Of a DNA stretch of 64,000 nucleotides, positions 12,101 to 25,234 are shown piece after piece (positions within the stretch are counted from its first letter, which is position 1; every line of letters starts with the position of its first letter). A program made the position numbers and the translations under genes. The DNA lies in assembly GCA_011316305.1 (NCBI GenBank), contig SAUG01000061.1, positions 1 to 64,000 of the forward strand. Reading direction: 5' to 3'. The notes below the pieces were generated by a model. That model saw only the letters and a program-made list of their open reading frames with translations. It did not search any database and was not told the origin of the DNA. Source of the DNA: Rusavskia elegans (Eukaryota > Ascomycota > Lecanoromycetes > Teloschistales > Teloschistaceae).

Positions 12101-13770
12101 AACGAGAGCTTCTCCAGCGCGAGTACGGCATCCCTGCTGAGCACATATTCAATAGCCGCGACGCATCTTTCGCCCCAGCCGTCCTGGCCGCTACAAAGGG
12201 ACGTGGTGTCGACGTCGTGCTCAACTCACTTCCTGGCGCTCTTCTGCAGGCAAGCCTCAGCACGATTGCGCCTTTGGGCCACTTGATCGAAATTGGCAAA
12301 AGGGACATCGAGAGTAACAGCCTGGTGGCTCTGGATTCATTCTCTCGCGGTGTTTCGTTCGTTTCGCTGGACTTCCCAACTCTTCTGCGCTGTGGTGGGA
12401 ATCGCATCTCCCGTGCGCTTGGTGAGATCGCCCGTCTGATCGAACAGAAGGCAGTAAAGCCGGTTCAACCTGTCATTTGTTACCCAACGCAGGATGTCCA
12501 ATCCACTTTCCGTTTTGTTCAAACGGGCGCACAGATAGGCAAGATTGTGCTCTCGGCTAGTCCAGACGAGCAGGTGCATGTGGTTCCTCAGCCAAAGGGT
12601 GTCACTATTCGAGCCCAACTACGATCGGACGCTTCATACCTTGTTGTGGGTGGCGTGGGCGGCATTGGACGCTCAGTCGTCCAGTGGCTGGTCGCTCACG
12701 GCGCCATGAACCTGATTTTGCTTTCTCGAAGCGCTGGCGACCTCGACCTTGACAAGAACAAGAGCACTGATGGCGCTCTATTTTTGCGCGAACTGCGCGA
12801 CATGGGCTGTCGCGTGAAGCCCGTCAGCTGCGACATTGGTCTTCCCAGCTCACTGACAAAAGCTATCAGAGCCTGCGAAAACGACGGCTTGCCACCAGTG
12901 CGCGGTGTCATCCAAGGAGCCATGTTGCTGCGGGACGCCATCTTTGAGCAGATGACCCTTGATGACTGGCGCAGTGGGCTGTCCCCTAAGCTCTACGGTA
13001 CCTGGAACTTGCATACCGAATTCTCTCAACCCGACTCGCTTGACTTCTTCGTCATGCTCTCCTCGGTCTCTGGCGTGGTAGGCATCGCATCGCAAGCGAA
13101 CTACGCTGCAGGTGGCTCGTACGAAGACGCCATGGCTCGCTGGCGCCAGTCTCGCGGCCTCCCCTGCGTCGCAATCGATCTCGGCCCCATCTCTGACATT
13201 GGCTACGTTTCGACGTCTTCGAAAGTTGCCGAACGCCTGCGCAAGGACGGTGACTTCGCCATGCTCGACGAAGACATCGTCCTCCGCGCCTTGAACGCCG
13301 CCATTACCCACCCTCTCGGTTCCCGTCCCCAAATCATAGTCGGCCTCAACTCCTCCCCCGGTCCACAATGGGACCCGAATGGCCGCTCTCAGCTCGGTCG
13401 AGACGCCCGCTTCACTCCTCTGCGGCCTATCGCCAAAACGTCCTCTTCATGGGCCGAAACCGAATCCTCAGGCGCATCCCTCTCCTCCCTCCTCGCCTCC
13501 GCCGCCGACGCCGAAGCCGCGGCCGAACTCATTGGCAGTGCCATCGCGACGAAACTGGCCGACATCTTCATGATACCCGTCGGCGAAATCGATCTGGCCA
13601 AACCGCCGGCTCATTTCGGCGTGGACAGTCTGATTGCGGTTGAGCTGCGGAACATGTTGGTCCCGCAGGCGGCCGCTGATATTTCGATTTTCAATATTTT
13701 GCAGACGAGCAGTTTGGGTGCGCTCGCGGCGTTGGTGGCGGAAAAGAGCCGATTCTTGCAGAGTTCTTGA
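6173..13770 (+). CDS. Highly reducing polyketide synthase, KS-AT-DH-(MT)-ER-KR-ACP (2,495 aa, 3 exons)
   Basis: Exons 6173-6370, 6430-6574 and 6626-13770; introns of 59 and 51 nt (GTGCGT..CAG and GTGTGT..TAG). The second is in frame and would insert 17 residues into the KS if retained. KS: Cys183 in ETGCSTTLVALH, His318 in EAHGTGT, His361 in NVGHTEA, so the triad is complete although DTACSS is the usual form. AT: FTGQGAQWNAMG then HSSGE with Ser668, and YHSHHM. DH: His1018 in HMVQGSIVYP and Asp1206 in LDAVVV. Residues ~1370-1520 are a short methyltransferase-like remnant (WIGTGTDA, then LLKPSGTLLVAE). ER ~1775-2100, with nucleotide motif HAASGAIGQAA near 1910. KR ~2117-2300, with GGVGGIG and Tyr2274 in SQANYAAGG. 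ACP: Ser2449 in FGVDSLIAVELRN. No thioesterase or reductase, so release needs a partner enzyme. Predicted product is a reduced linear polyketide; C-methylation is doubtful. Confidence 0.95.
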
Positions 13771-14717
13771 TGATGTCCTTGACGGTTCTAGGGGAGGATG
13801 GGTGGGCAACGTGGAATTGTTATCAAGCGGTTCTTGCGTTACTTTTTCCTTTGAATTGGATTAATATTTGGATTGATGAACGGTTTGGCGCTAGTTGGAA
13901 GGATATCCTTCCTATAGATCTCTTATCATCGATATACAATATGTCAAATGAGCTTCTCTATAGAAATCGAACCTCTAAACATTGTTATCGAGGTATATAA
14001 ACGTCCATCTTAACTCGAATGCCTGCGTAGTATTACGCGGTTCGCGGATTCAATTTATAGAAGGTTTCGCCTTATAGACGAGATATATAATTCAATAACT
14101 ACCATGCACCGGTATATTATATAGATGACATATGTTTGAATAGTATTATACAAAGGTGACACGAGTTTCAAAGGAATTTCTATCGACTGAACGTTCCTAA
14201 ATCTCCTCCCAAATTAAAAAGAAAAGGCAGCAATCTAATTAAACCCCCATACTCCAAGAGTAGTAGGTGGCTTGTCTGGAATCCACACCTGGGCGTATAT
14301 TAGTCGCAAATCATGCATGCATCCCGTACTTTTGCCAAAAACTTTCCGCTTCTCGAGCAAAAAACACGCAGTCCGGCCACTCCGTCGCTGCCCTATGCCC
14401 AGCCACAATGAAGCTTAATGGAACGGACTGAAAAACAAAACAAGAAATTGTTAAAGCCAGTCCTGGCAAAACTATACTCATATATCTTTAGACATTTTCT
14501 TTATACGTTTCCTCAACGCTTCCTTCTTACCAGTCACATCAGACTAGGTCGTATAGAAAATAGAAATGAAGGCAGAAGGCGCAATAGTATAAACAAATAG
14601 AGAAAAGAAAAAACGAAAGTCACTAGTCATACCACGATCCAAGCAAAAAAACCACACGCGTGATTACAAAAAAATGGTGGCACGAGATAAAGTCTCAAAA
14701 TAAAGAGACTAAATAGT
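13771..14717. other. 3' flank of the PKS, transition into AT-rich repeats
   Basis: Base composition falls gradually from gene-like to AT-rich. No gene or RNA gene recognised; a 60-codon ORF at 14,418-14,600 has no domain. A 14-bp target-site duplication of repeat R1 (AGAGACTAAATAGT) is at 14,704-14,717. Confidence 0.6.
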
Positions 14718-15379
14718 TTATTTAGTTAATTTATTTTGGTTTTGATATCCTGTAAACTAGTAGTTCGGTAAATAAATCAAGCGTTAGTATACCAATATTA
14801 AATATACGATAGTAGAATTAATATTCCAATTTAGTTAACGTAAATAACAGTTCTATAGAATTTTAATTTAAATTTGGTTAGTGATATAATATATCCTTCT
14901 ATCGATAATTTAACGTAGAAATTTTTATAGATAAATAATATCTCGCAGTTATCGTATCTATTAAGATATACGGCAGCTTAGATAAAGCTCGCGCTAAGAC
15001 CCGCGCTAAAATTTAGCTAAAGTCGCGCCGAAGCTCGCGTTAAAATAGTATAGATTATATAATTTATATCGAAGTTTTAATATATAGATCGCTTTAAAGA
15101 TTCGCGTTAAAGGGTTAAAGATTAGATAATCTATACTGAAACTTTAGTACGTTAGTTTAATTTAGAAAGTAAAAATTCTATATAGAGTTTTTATCTATTT
15201 TTTAATTAATTAAATAGACAAAGTTATTTCTATAGCTTACGTTATTATTATAAAATAGATATTTATTTTAAAAAATTATAATCTCGGGTTAATAATAGTA
15301 TTTTCTAATATAACCGATATATATAGTAAGTTCTAGATCGTCTAGACCGACGTAGAACCTTAGACTACTATAGTCCGCG

Positions 15380-15950
15380 AGAGAGCCGATATATACTATT
15401 TAAATAGAAAAATAATATTAGAATCTAATATAAAAAAACTAGATATTCCGAATAATATATTTAAATTAAAAGTAGAACTTGGATAATCCGGCTATACTAT
15501 TACTATTTAGTAAACCGTAGAAAAGATTCGACTTAAATAGAAAACAGTACCTACTACGCGGAATAGTATATTTAAATCGGAAATAAAAATTTTAAATTAA
15601 AAAAAGATTCGAAATAATCTAATACTATTTAGTAAACTATAGTAAAAATCCGAACTAAATAGAAAATAGTATCTATTATATAAAATAGTTTATTTAAATC
15701 GAAAATAAATTTTTTGGATTAAATAAAATTTTAATATAATCTAATAATAATTAATATATCTAAGAATAGATCCGACCTAAGCAAAAAGCGGTATTTAATA
15801 CGCGGAATAATATATTTAAATCGAAAGTAAAGTTTATATATCGAAAAAGATTTAATATAATCCGGCTAAAAAAACTATCGCCTAATAAAAACTAAAAAAA
15901 AACGGCTACTAATACGCGGAATAGTATATTTAGAAAATAGTAAATAGAAT
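15380..15950. repeat. Minisatellite of ~115-125-bp units in the Copia leader
   Basis: The word GGAATAGTATATTTA, or its RIP variants followed by AATCG or AATTA, recurs near 15,447, 15,556, 15,680, 15,800 and 15,914. The word TTTAGTAAACYRTAG recurs near 15,508 and 15,629. This gives about five diverged units between the 5' LTR and gag. Confidence 0.75.
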
Positions 15951-17332
15951 TAAAAGATTTAAATTAATAGTATTATCGTATTAATTAAGCTATCCGGTTG
16001 CTAGATACGAGTTCGGAACGAACGAACTAACGATATCGAAATATATATATAAAAGTAAAAATAGAAATTTAGTTATTCGAAAATCTATAAAAATCTAGTT
16101 ATTCGAATTAATAAAATATAAAACTTTTTTACCGACGGATTTTATAACTCTTTTATTTATTTTACTATTAACTATTTTCTTAATTTTTTATAAATTTATT
16201 TCTATATTTACTATGATCGACGAATTTTCTAACTTTAGGCGGCAGTCTATTGTTATTTTTATTTATAAAAATAAAGACGACTAGTTCGGTACTATATAGA
16301 TTTATATAGAATTAAAAGATTTATAGTATACCGTCTAGTAACGTACTACTCTAATTCTAGTATTAACGGAATTATTAATACTAGTATTTTTTCTCGCCGG
16401 AATAGATTGGAGAAATCCATTAGAATTTAGTATAGTAGATTCTTTTAGATTAATATAATATAGGTTTTAGAGGCCTAGATCCCACTTTTTTTAAAATAGT
16501 ATAAGGAATTTAAATTGTCCTTCGTATTATCCTACTTCTATTTCGACGAAACGCGTATATAAAAAGGCTAAGTAAAGTCTATTTTATTTCCTACGAAATA
16601 ATATTTACCATTTATACCCTATACTATTATCTTCCAAACTCTATTGATATAGATTTTGAATTCTAAAATCTATACCAATCTATATCATTCCGGCGAAAAT
16701 TATATTTCCGGATAAACCGTTTTCCGGCTTACTAGACGATTTTATAAAACGAAAAAGTAATATTAAACTGGCCGGTTCGGGTCGGGTTTTCGTCGAACCG
16801 TCGGGTACTCGACCCGATTTTAGTAATCCGATCCGGGTTCGATCCGCTAAACGGTCGAGTCGGGTTATAGATTTTAACCCGACCCGAAAATCTAATCCGA
16901 CCCGATTTATAATCGTATTCGATAGTTAAATACGAAAGTAATTATTGGTAATATAAAATAGTATTATATTCTATTTACTACTAGTTTATAAAACAGTTAT
17001 CTAAAAATATTAATTTATATAGCGATACTATATAAATAGTATTAACCTTTTCTAAATAATTCTACAGACGTATATCTTTTTTCTAGAACTTTTAATCTTT
17101 TAGAATTTATTATTAACTAGCTATTATTATATCTCCGGCTATATCTCTAAATTTTATATTAATTTTTTAATAAATCAGGCGTCCTTCTACTAAATAGTAA
17201 TAGGCTTAATATTAATTACGGCTAGTTAATAATCTATAAAAAATAAATATAATCGGATATATATAGTAATATAGTAAAATAATATATCAATTTTTAAGAA
17301 AAGTAAATATATATTCTTCTATTATATTCTAT

Positions 17333-18296
17333 TTAATTAATTTTCTTTAGTTTTAGTACCCGGTAAACCAGTGGTTCGGTAAGCAAATCAAGCGTTGGTA
17401 TACCAGTATCGAATATACAATAGTAGAATTTATATTCTAATTCTATTAATATAAATAACAGTTTTATAGAATTTTAATGTAAATTTACTTAGTAATATAA
17501 CGTATCCTTCTACCGATAACTTAACGTCGAGTTTTTATAGATAAGTATACTTTATAGTTATCGTTTCTTCTTTTTCTTTTACTAGTAATATAAGCCTAAA
17601 ACATTTTACGTACGTATATACTCCCGTAATAGCTATAGCTATAAACTAAATCAGACGGTAGTATATTTATAATAACTATATCTATCCGCGCGGACGTCGA
17701 CTACCTCGTAGTAGCTAGAGCAAGCTACTCTAACTTCGATATAAATAGCCTCTTTACCGCCTTTAAAATACGCTATCCGATTTCTCTATCTCCCTTTAGC
17801 TTAATTAATTAAATAAAGCTTCTAGCTATAGTAGCTAGCGTATTAGCTAGTAACCGTCTTACGGCTAACAACCCTCTTAAAGCTACGCGGGCTAAAAAGT
17901 ACTTTAATAACTTAACGGAACGTTTAGATACGAGTTATACGATAAATATAGCCGAGGCGAAGACTATAGATAGATACTTCGCAGTATAGTAGATAGATAT
18001 AACGGAAATATTAGAAGCTGATAATTATATATAACGTCGAGAAAGGACTAGTAGATCGAAGACTGCGAGTAACGAAGATATATTTATATAGTAGAGGATT
18101 CGTAATCGCGAATAAAAAAGAAAATAGTTAAATAGAAGTAATTGACTGCGCTGTAAATCTTGCCTAACGAATTTTAGCTGTGAAAATTTCTTTATACGTA
18201 AAATTCGATAATCGTTGCCGTATATAACGTTGATAATATATATATATATATATATAAAAACTCAATATAACCCTAGATAAAAACCTTTCAAAAAGG
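17333..18296 (+). repeat. Repeat R1, copy b (964 bp, uninterrupted)
   Basis: The flanking 14-bp repeats CTATTATATTCTAT at 17,319-17,332 and 18,297-18,310 are identical, a perfect target-site duplication. The plus strand carries a coding trace shared with the other copies, reading KKYFNNLTERLDT, then INIAEA and ITEILEADNY, interrupted by stops. The far end follows an (AT)n tract and CTCAATATAA. Lies inside the hAT derivative. Confidence 0.85.
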
Positions 18297-18372
18297 CTAT
18301 TATATTCTATAAAGCTATTAACGCTATACTTTATATTCTATCGATCTTTCTATTAATATTTACGGTAGTAAC

Positions 18373-21300
18373 TATTTTAAACACAGGCGGCGTACCTTAG
18401 AGAACGCGGTAGTACTTAGTACAACGCTGAATTTTCTATTACGCCTCGATAGGCAGGAATATATAGGATAGCCTAGATATTAGTACTAGTAAGTATTTTA
18501 GTAGTTTTAGTAAATAAAGACAATAAATACCTTTAATTTTAGTAGTTTTAGTAAGTAAATACTATAAGTATCTTTAGTTTTAGTAATTTTAGTAAATAAA
18601 TACTATAAATACCTTTAATCTTTATAGTTTTAGTAAGTAAATACTATAAGTACCTTTAATTTTCGTAGTCTTAGCGAGTAAATACTATAAAATAAAGCTA
18701 TTTTAGTTATTTTAGTCTATATATAACCTAAATAGTAGAGAATTTTATTTATCTATATAGATTCCGAACTCGACGCCCTGTTAGTTTGTATTTAATTTAT
18801 TAGTTATCGCTATATACAACTCTAGTAATTAGATTTATTTATTTTTAATTAATTTAAATTACTACCTATTATATCTCCGTTCATAGATATATAAATAAAT
18901 TTAATTAATTTTTTAAAATACCAGACCTTCTAGATAGCTCTATAATATTTTAAATACCTTTAGGATATCTATCGCAGGTTAATATTAAACCTTTACTTTA
19001 AATAATTCCAGTTCTATAGTAAAAAAGTCCGAACCTAAAAAAAAGGAAGTCTAGATAAAAAATAATAGTAGTAATAAAAAAGATAATATTTCTACTACTA
19101 ACTAAAACTTTAGTAATATTAAAGTTAATAAGCCTAATAAATACTATAGAAATTATAATAAACTCGAGAGCTAGCTCGTATAGTTAGATATATACTTTAT
19201 ATTCTATCTAATAAATAAAGAGAAAAAAACCTTCTTTATTATATTATATCTTCGAGGATAAGTTTAGTACTAGATAAAACCTCTCCTTCGCTAATATATA
19301 GATAATAAAAAAGATCGCGAATATATTTTTATATAGTTTATAAAATTTAAAAAAGCTATTTATAAAATCTTCGGAATATTAAATAAAATTTTAACTATTA
19401 AACGCTTTATTTAATATCTTTAGTAGAAAAATATAGTATTTAACTACGCCGTACGATTTATAAAATAGGTACTACTAACGGAATAGAATAACGACGCTCT
19501 ATATAAAATATTTAGATAAAGATTTAAAAAATAAATAAAAAATAAACTTATATATAATAGTCGAGTATATAATATACTAGATAATCTAATTAAAATATCT
19601 ATCGACTTTAATAATAAACTATATAAAAGAGATATAGAAAAACGCTATAATAGCGAATAATAAAGTAATATAGAATATTATCCGGAATAAATCTATAAAA
19701 GACTATAGCTATATAAAAAAACCGAAGATAGCAACTATAGATCTATATTAATAGAACTAGACTTTATATAATAACGACGTAAAAGGAAAAAACCTAAAAG
19801 TAGTAAAGAAAATAAAAATTCTAAAATATACTATAACTATAATAAACTAGACTATTTCGCGAAAGAATATCGGTTAAATAAAGTATAACGACGATAGTTT
19901 AACGCTATACTAAGGAAAAATCCTAAAAACTAGTAAAAAATAATTTTAGAAAATTACGATAGTAGTTTTAAATCCTAGGAAATTAGTTTAAATAAAAAAT
20001 TTATATTTATAAAAAACGATAAAGTACTATAGAAAGCTATAATAAATAATATTTTATTATAAATATAAATAGAATCTACTAGAAGGAAAGCCGCTTTTAG
20101 ATAAATAATTATAATAATAGAGGATATTAGACTAGTATATCTTTAAATTCTTTATAATAAAAAACTAGTAAAAGAAAAATTTATAGTAATTTATAAAGGA
20201 TTTGAAAATATTTATAAAATAAATATTAACGATAGATACCTATAGAATAACTAGTAGAACTAAGAAATAGATAATATTACTAATATATTAGAAAAGAAAC
20301 AAGAAAGTAACGCTTCTAAAAATAAAAATATTCCTAAATTAATCTTATAACGGAAAAACGTAATAATAGGAAATTAATATATACTATTTAATTAGACTGC
20401 CTACTATAATATTAACTATAGAATCTATAAAATAGAAAAGAAAGAAACCGGATAGTATCTATTAAAACTATACCGACGCGCTCCTATAATACCTCTTAAA
20501 GTCGGCTATTATAATACTTATAACTATTCCGGATATATTATATATGGTAGATATAAATACTAGAAAAAATAATAAAAAAAAAATAGAACCTTTAATTAGG
20601 AATTCTATAGATATATTTTATAAATAGATTATAAAAATAAAAAATACGAGAATATAAATAATAATTCGGGAAAAATTAAAATTTTATAGTAATAGGTATA
20701 CTATAAACGTATAATTTTACGTCCTAGAAAAAAAAACTAAGTTTGGCTAGCTATATATATATATTCGAGATTAAAATAATCGTCGAAACTAATAATAGAT
20801 TATAGAAAGTTAAAGTATTTATTAATTTAGGCGTAACCAGAAATTTTATATTAAAGGATTTAGCTAAAAAGAAAAGATTCCTTCGAACTAAAAAAAAAAC
20901 TATATAACTTAATAGTTATCGATAGAAATAAAATACTAAATAGAAATAAAAAAGTTATTAAAAAAATAATACCGCTCTAAATAATAATTAATTAGTATTA
21001 AAAGGAACTTAAATTCGATATTATTCGGATAGCTAGCTACGAAATTATATTTAGAATTCTTAAATTAAAAGATTATAATCTAGTAATAGACTAGGAAAAA
21101 GAGTATTTAGCTTTAAACGATACTTTTATATAAAGAGTAACTAGCCTATACCGAAGTAGTATTCTCGGGTAGATAAAAAATAGAATATAAAGTACGAATT
21201 TATAGCTTCGAAGAAAAATAACTAAAAACTATTTAGGTCCGACTTATTAGATACTAGTAGAAATTAGCTAGATTAATAAAATAGAAGTAAAAAAGAAAAT

Positions 21301-24300
21301 TATAAATCTTTTAAAAACTCTATACTATTTAATAAAAAATTAATAGAAACTCTATTAGAAAGGATTCTAGATAAATATAAAAATTAGATAAACTTATTTT
21401 AGAAAAAGATAACTATAAAAGTACTATCTAAATATTAAATATAGAGTTATAATATCAGATTTAAACTAGATAAATAACCTACGTTTAGACCTATCTATCT
21501 ATTATCTATAACAGAACTCGAAATACTCTATAAATACCTAGATAAAAATATAAAAAAGAGATTTATTAGAAAATCTTAATTACCGGCAGGATATCCGATC
21601 CTCTTTATATCTAAAAAAAACGGAATATTCCGCCTATATATTAAATACCGGAAGCTAAATAATATTATAATTAAAAATCAATATCTACTACTAAATATTA
21701 GCGAGCTTTAAAATAGACTTTCTGGAATATAATATTTTATAAAATTCGACTTTCGAGGAATATATAACCTTATATAAATAAAGACCGGAAAAAAATAAAA
21801 AATAGCTTTCTAAATAAAATATAATTATTATAAATATATATTTATACTGTTCAGGTTTATAAACGCCTCGGTAATCTATTAGAATATAGTTAATAATATA
21901 TTTAAAAAATATCTAGATATATTTATTATCGTTTATTTTAATAATATTCTAGTTTTTTCTAAAATATTCTAAAAATATAAATAATATATTAATAAAGTTC
22001 TTAAATATTTAGAGAGGAAAGATTTACGCCTTAAATTAAAAAAGTATAAATTTTATAAAGAAAAAATTAACTTTCTAAAATTTATTATAGAATATAATAG
22101 ATTATATATCGACTCTAGTAAGCTAAAAGCTATTATAAAATAGAAAATACTAATAAACTTTAAAATAATCTAGAGTTTCTTTAGATTTATAAACTATAAC
22201 TAAAAGTTTATAAAAAACTATTCTAAAAAAGCTTTTACTCTAATAGCTTTAATAAAAGATACTATTAAATAGTATTCGAAAAAAATAATAATAATAAATA
22301 TTTAAAGATTTTAAGAAAAAATATATATAAGATCTAGTACTTAAAATATTTAATCTATAAAAACTATTAAAAATAAAAATAGATTTATTAAATCTAGTTA
22401 TAGATATATACCTTCTATAATAATATAATAATAAATAGTACCCGATTATATATATATCTAGGAAACTATTACTAGCGGAATTTAATTACGATATTTATAA
22501 TAAAAAACTACTAGCTATAGTAGGTATACTAAAATAGTAGAAAGTATATACCGAAAGATTATTAGAATTAATAATTTTTATAAATTAAAAAAATCTTCTA
22601 TACTTTATAATAATAAAATAATTTAATAAAAAAAAAATACGATAGTCTAAATTCCTTAGTTAATAAAAGTTTAAAATATACTATATCTTAGATAAAGAAA
22701 ATAGAAAAATAGATATTTTAAGTCGGAAAAATAATTATATAAAAATAAAAGAGATTTTTAATAATAGTATTCTTAAAATTAATAAAGATAGATTACTATT
22801 AGTAGATTAGTACGAAATAAATACGATACTACGTATATTAAAAGATAACTAAAAATAGTTTTCTATCGAAAAAGAAAAACTATAAATACTAGATAATAAA
22901 ATCGACGAATATATTAAAGAATACTATAATAGAATACTATAAAAATATCTAGGCGTAATAAAAATAATATAAATTTTATAATAATATTACCAGTTTCCTA
23001 ATATAAGATAATACGTCGAAGTATATATAAAAAAATATTATAATTATTAGTAAAATAAATATATTATATATATTTATTATAGAATAATCCAGTATTAGAA
23101 ATCGCCGGATTTATTATAAAAGAAAGTTATATTAGACTTTATTATTAAACTTCTAAAATCGAAAGACTTAATAATAAATATAGAATACGATTTAAAACTT
23201 AATATAGTAGATAGATTTACGAAATATATCTATATAATCCTATTATAAAAAGATTTTATAGTAGAATAACTCGGATTTATTATTCTAAATCGATTATTTT
23301 AATACTATAAACTACTAGAAATATTAATAAATAATAAAGATAAACTTTTTATTTTAAATTATTAGAAAATCCTTATTCTTTTATTTAGTATAAAGCTAAA
23401 AATATTAATAGCTTTTTACTCGATAATAAATAAATAAATAGAATATACTAAATAAACTTTAGAATAATACCTAAAATACTATATTAATAATATTTAGAAT
23501 ATTTAGATTTTACTTTTACTAATAGTATAATTAGCGCTTAATATAAAGGAATTAAATACGATAAAAAAAATACCGTTCTATATTAAAAATAGAAAAAATC
23601 CGAATTTATTTAGATAACCGCTACTATATATATTAGCGGAAGTAGTAATCTAAAAAATTAATATTTAAAAAAAATCTATAGAAATATTCTTAAGATATAG
23701 AAATATTTAGATAATTACTAAAATAAAAAGCGAAAAATAGTACCTTAGCTAAAAAAAAGAGATAAGGTATATCTTTTTATAAAGAACCTAAAAACAAGTA
23801 CTTTAAGTAAAAAACTTAACTATATTAAATCGGACTATTTTTAATTAAGGAGATTAGAAGATTTTAAAATTTTAAATTCGATCTATTTAAAAATATTAAA
23901 GTATTCCCGGTATTTTATATATCTCTTTTAGAACTAGCCGACTCTAGAACGCTATTATAAAAGACGTTTAATTTCGAGATATAGAAAGAAAATACCTTTA
24001 TAGTCGAAAAGATTCTATAATAAAAAGGTTAAAACTATCTAATTAAATAGAAAGGTTACTCTACTTCAGAAAATATTTAGGAATTTAAAAAATATTTAGT
24101 AAACTACTAGAAGACTTTATAATAGTTCTATTAAAAGGAGCTAAAGAAGTTATCGACTAGCTAAAGTCGCTAGATAGAATAATCTATTCGAAAGCTACGT
24201 CGATAAAAAGATTTAAATCGATAGAAGAAATCGGATCCGTATTACTTTTATATTTTAACTTTTCGAAATTTTATAGCTTACTATTAACTAAAATACGCTA

Positions 24301-25234
24301 CTTTTCTTTAATATAATCTAACTAATAGAGTAGATTTATTACTTCGTATATATTTTACGTAACTCTTTTTTTAACCTTTTACGCTTATTTTTAAGACGAC
24401 GCTAACGCGTAGTATTTAATAGAATAAGATTATAAAGATAGATTTATTCTATATAATTTATATACTTTTTAGAACTTTCGCCGATATAATAGAACTTTCC
24501 TAACTAGAAATAATTTCGATAAAAATATATAGCTAATATACCGATACCTAATAATATGATTTTTTTATAATAATTTTTAGTTAATAACCTTTTCTTTTTA
24601 TTTATAAAAAAGAAGGACGGATAGTTTTTCAAGATAAAAAATCTAAAAAAAGAACCTAGTATTATAAATATAGACGGTATTTTTTAAAGAATATAGTAGT
24701 ATTTAATATAGCGTTAGATTTCCTATTACGTTTCGATAGATAAAGATATATAAAACGGTATAGATATTAGTACTAGTAAGAATTTTAATAGTTTTAGTAA
24801 GTAGATACTATAAGTACCTTTAATTTTAGTAGTTTTAGTAAATAAATACTATAAGTACTTTTAGTTTTAGTAATTTTAGTATATAAATACTATAAATATC
24901 TTTAATCTTAGTAGTCTTAGTAAGTAAATATTATAAATACCTTTACTCTTAGTAGTTTTAGCGAGTAAATACTATATAATAAAGCTATTTTAGTTATATT
25001 AGTCTATAAGTAACCTAAGTAGTAGAGAATCCTACTTATCTATATGGATCCCGAACTCGACGCCTTTATAGCTCGTATTTAATTTATTAGTCATCGCTAT
25101 ATACAATTCTAGTAATTAAACTAACTTCTTTTTAATTAATTTAAATAATTACCCGTTATATCTTCGTTTATAGATATACTAATAAATCTAACTAATTCTT
25201 GGAAATACCAGACCTTCCAAATAGCCCTATAATA
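18373..25234 (+). mobile_element. Gypsy LTR retrotransposon B, RIP-inactivated, nested in the hAT derivative
   Basis: The LTRs are 18,373-18,947 and 24,660-25,234, both 575 bp. The 5-bp TSD GTAAC is perfect (18,368-18,372 and 25,235-25,239). The LTRs contain a 41-bp tandem repeat (AGTAGTTTTAGTAAGT..). Inside, in order: a decayed gag zinc knuckle near 19,830 (YYNYNKLDYFAKEY, cysteines turned to tyrosine by RIP), reverse transcriptase near 21,560-22,160 (LFISKKNGIFRLYI, with the catalytic box decayed to VYFNNI), RNase H near 22,400 and an integrase region near 23,000-23,700. Full length 6.9 kb is normal for Gypsy. No frame is open. Confidence 0.9.

Noticed and set aside
18240..18260. (AT)n tracts as promoter or origin
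   Set aside because: They recur at the same place in each R1 copy, so they belong to the repeat.
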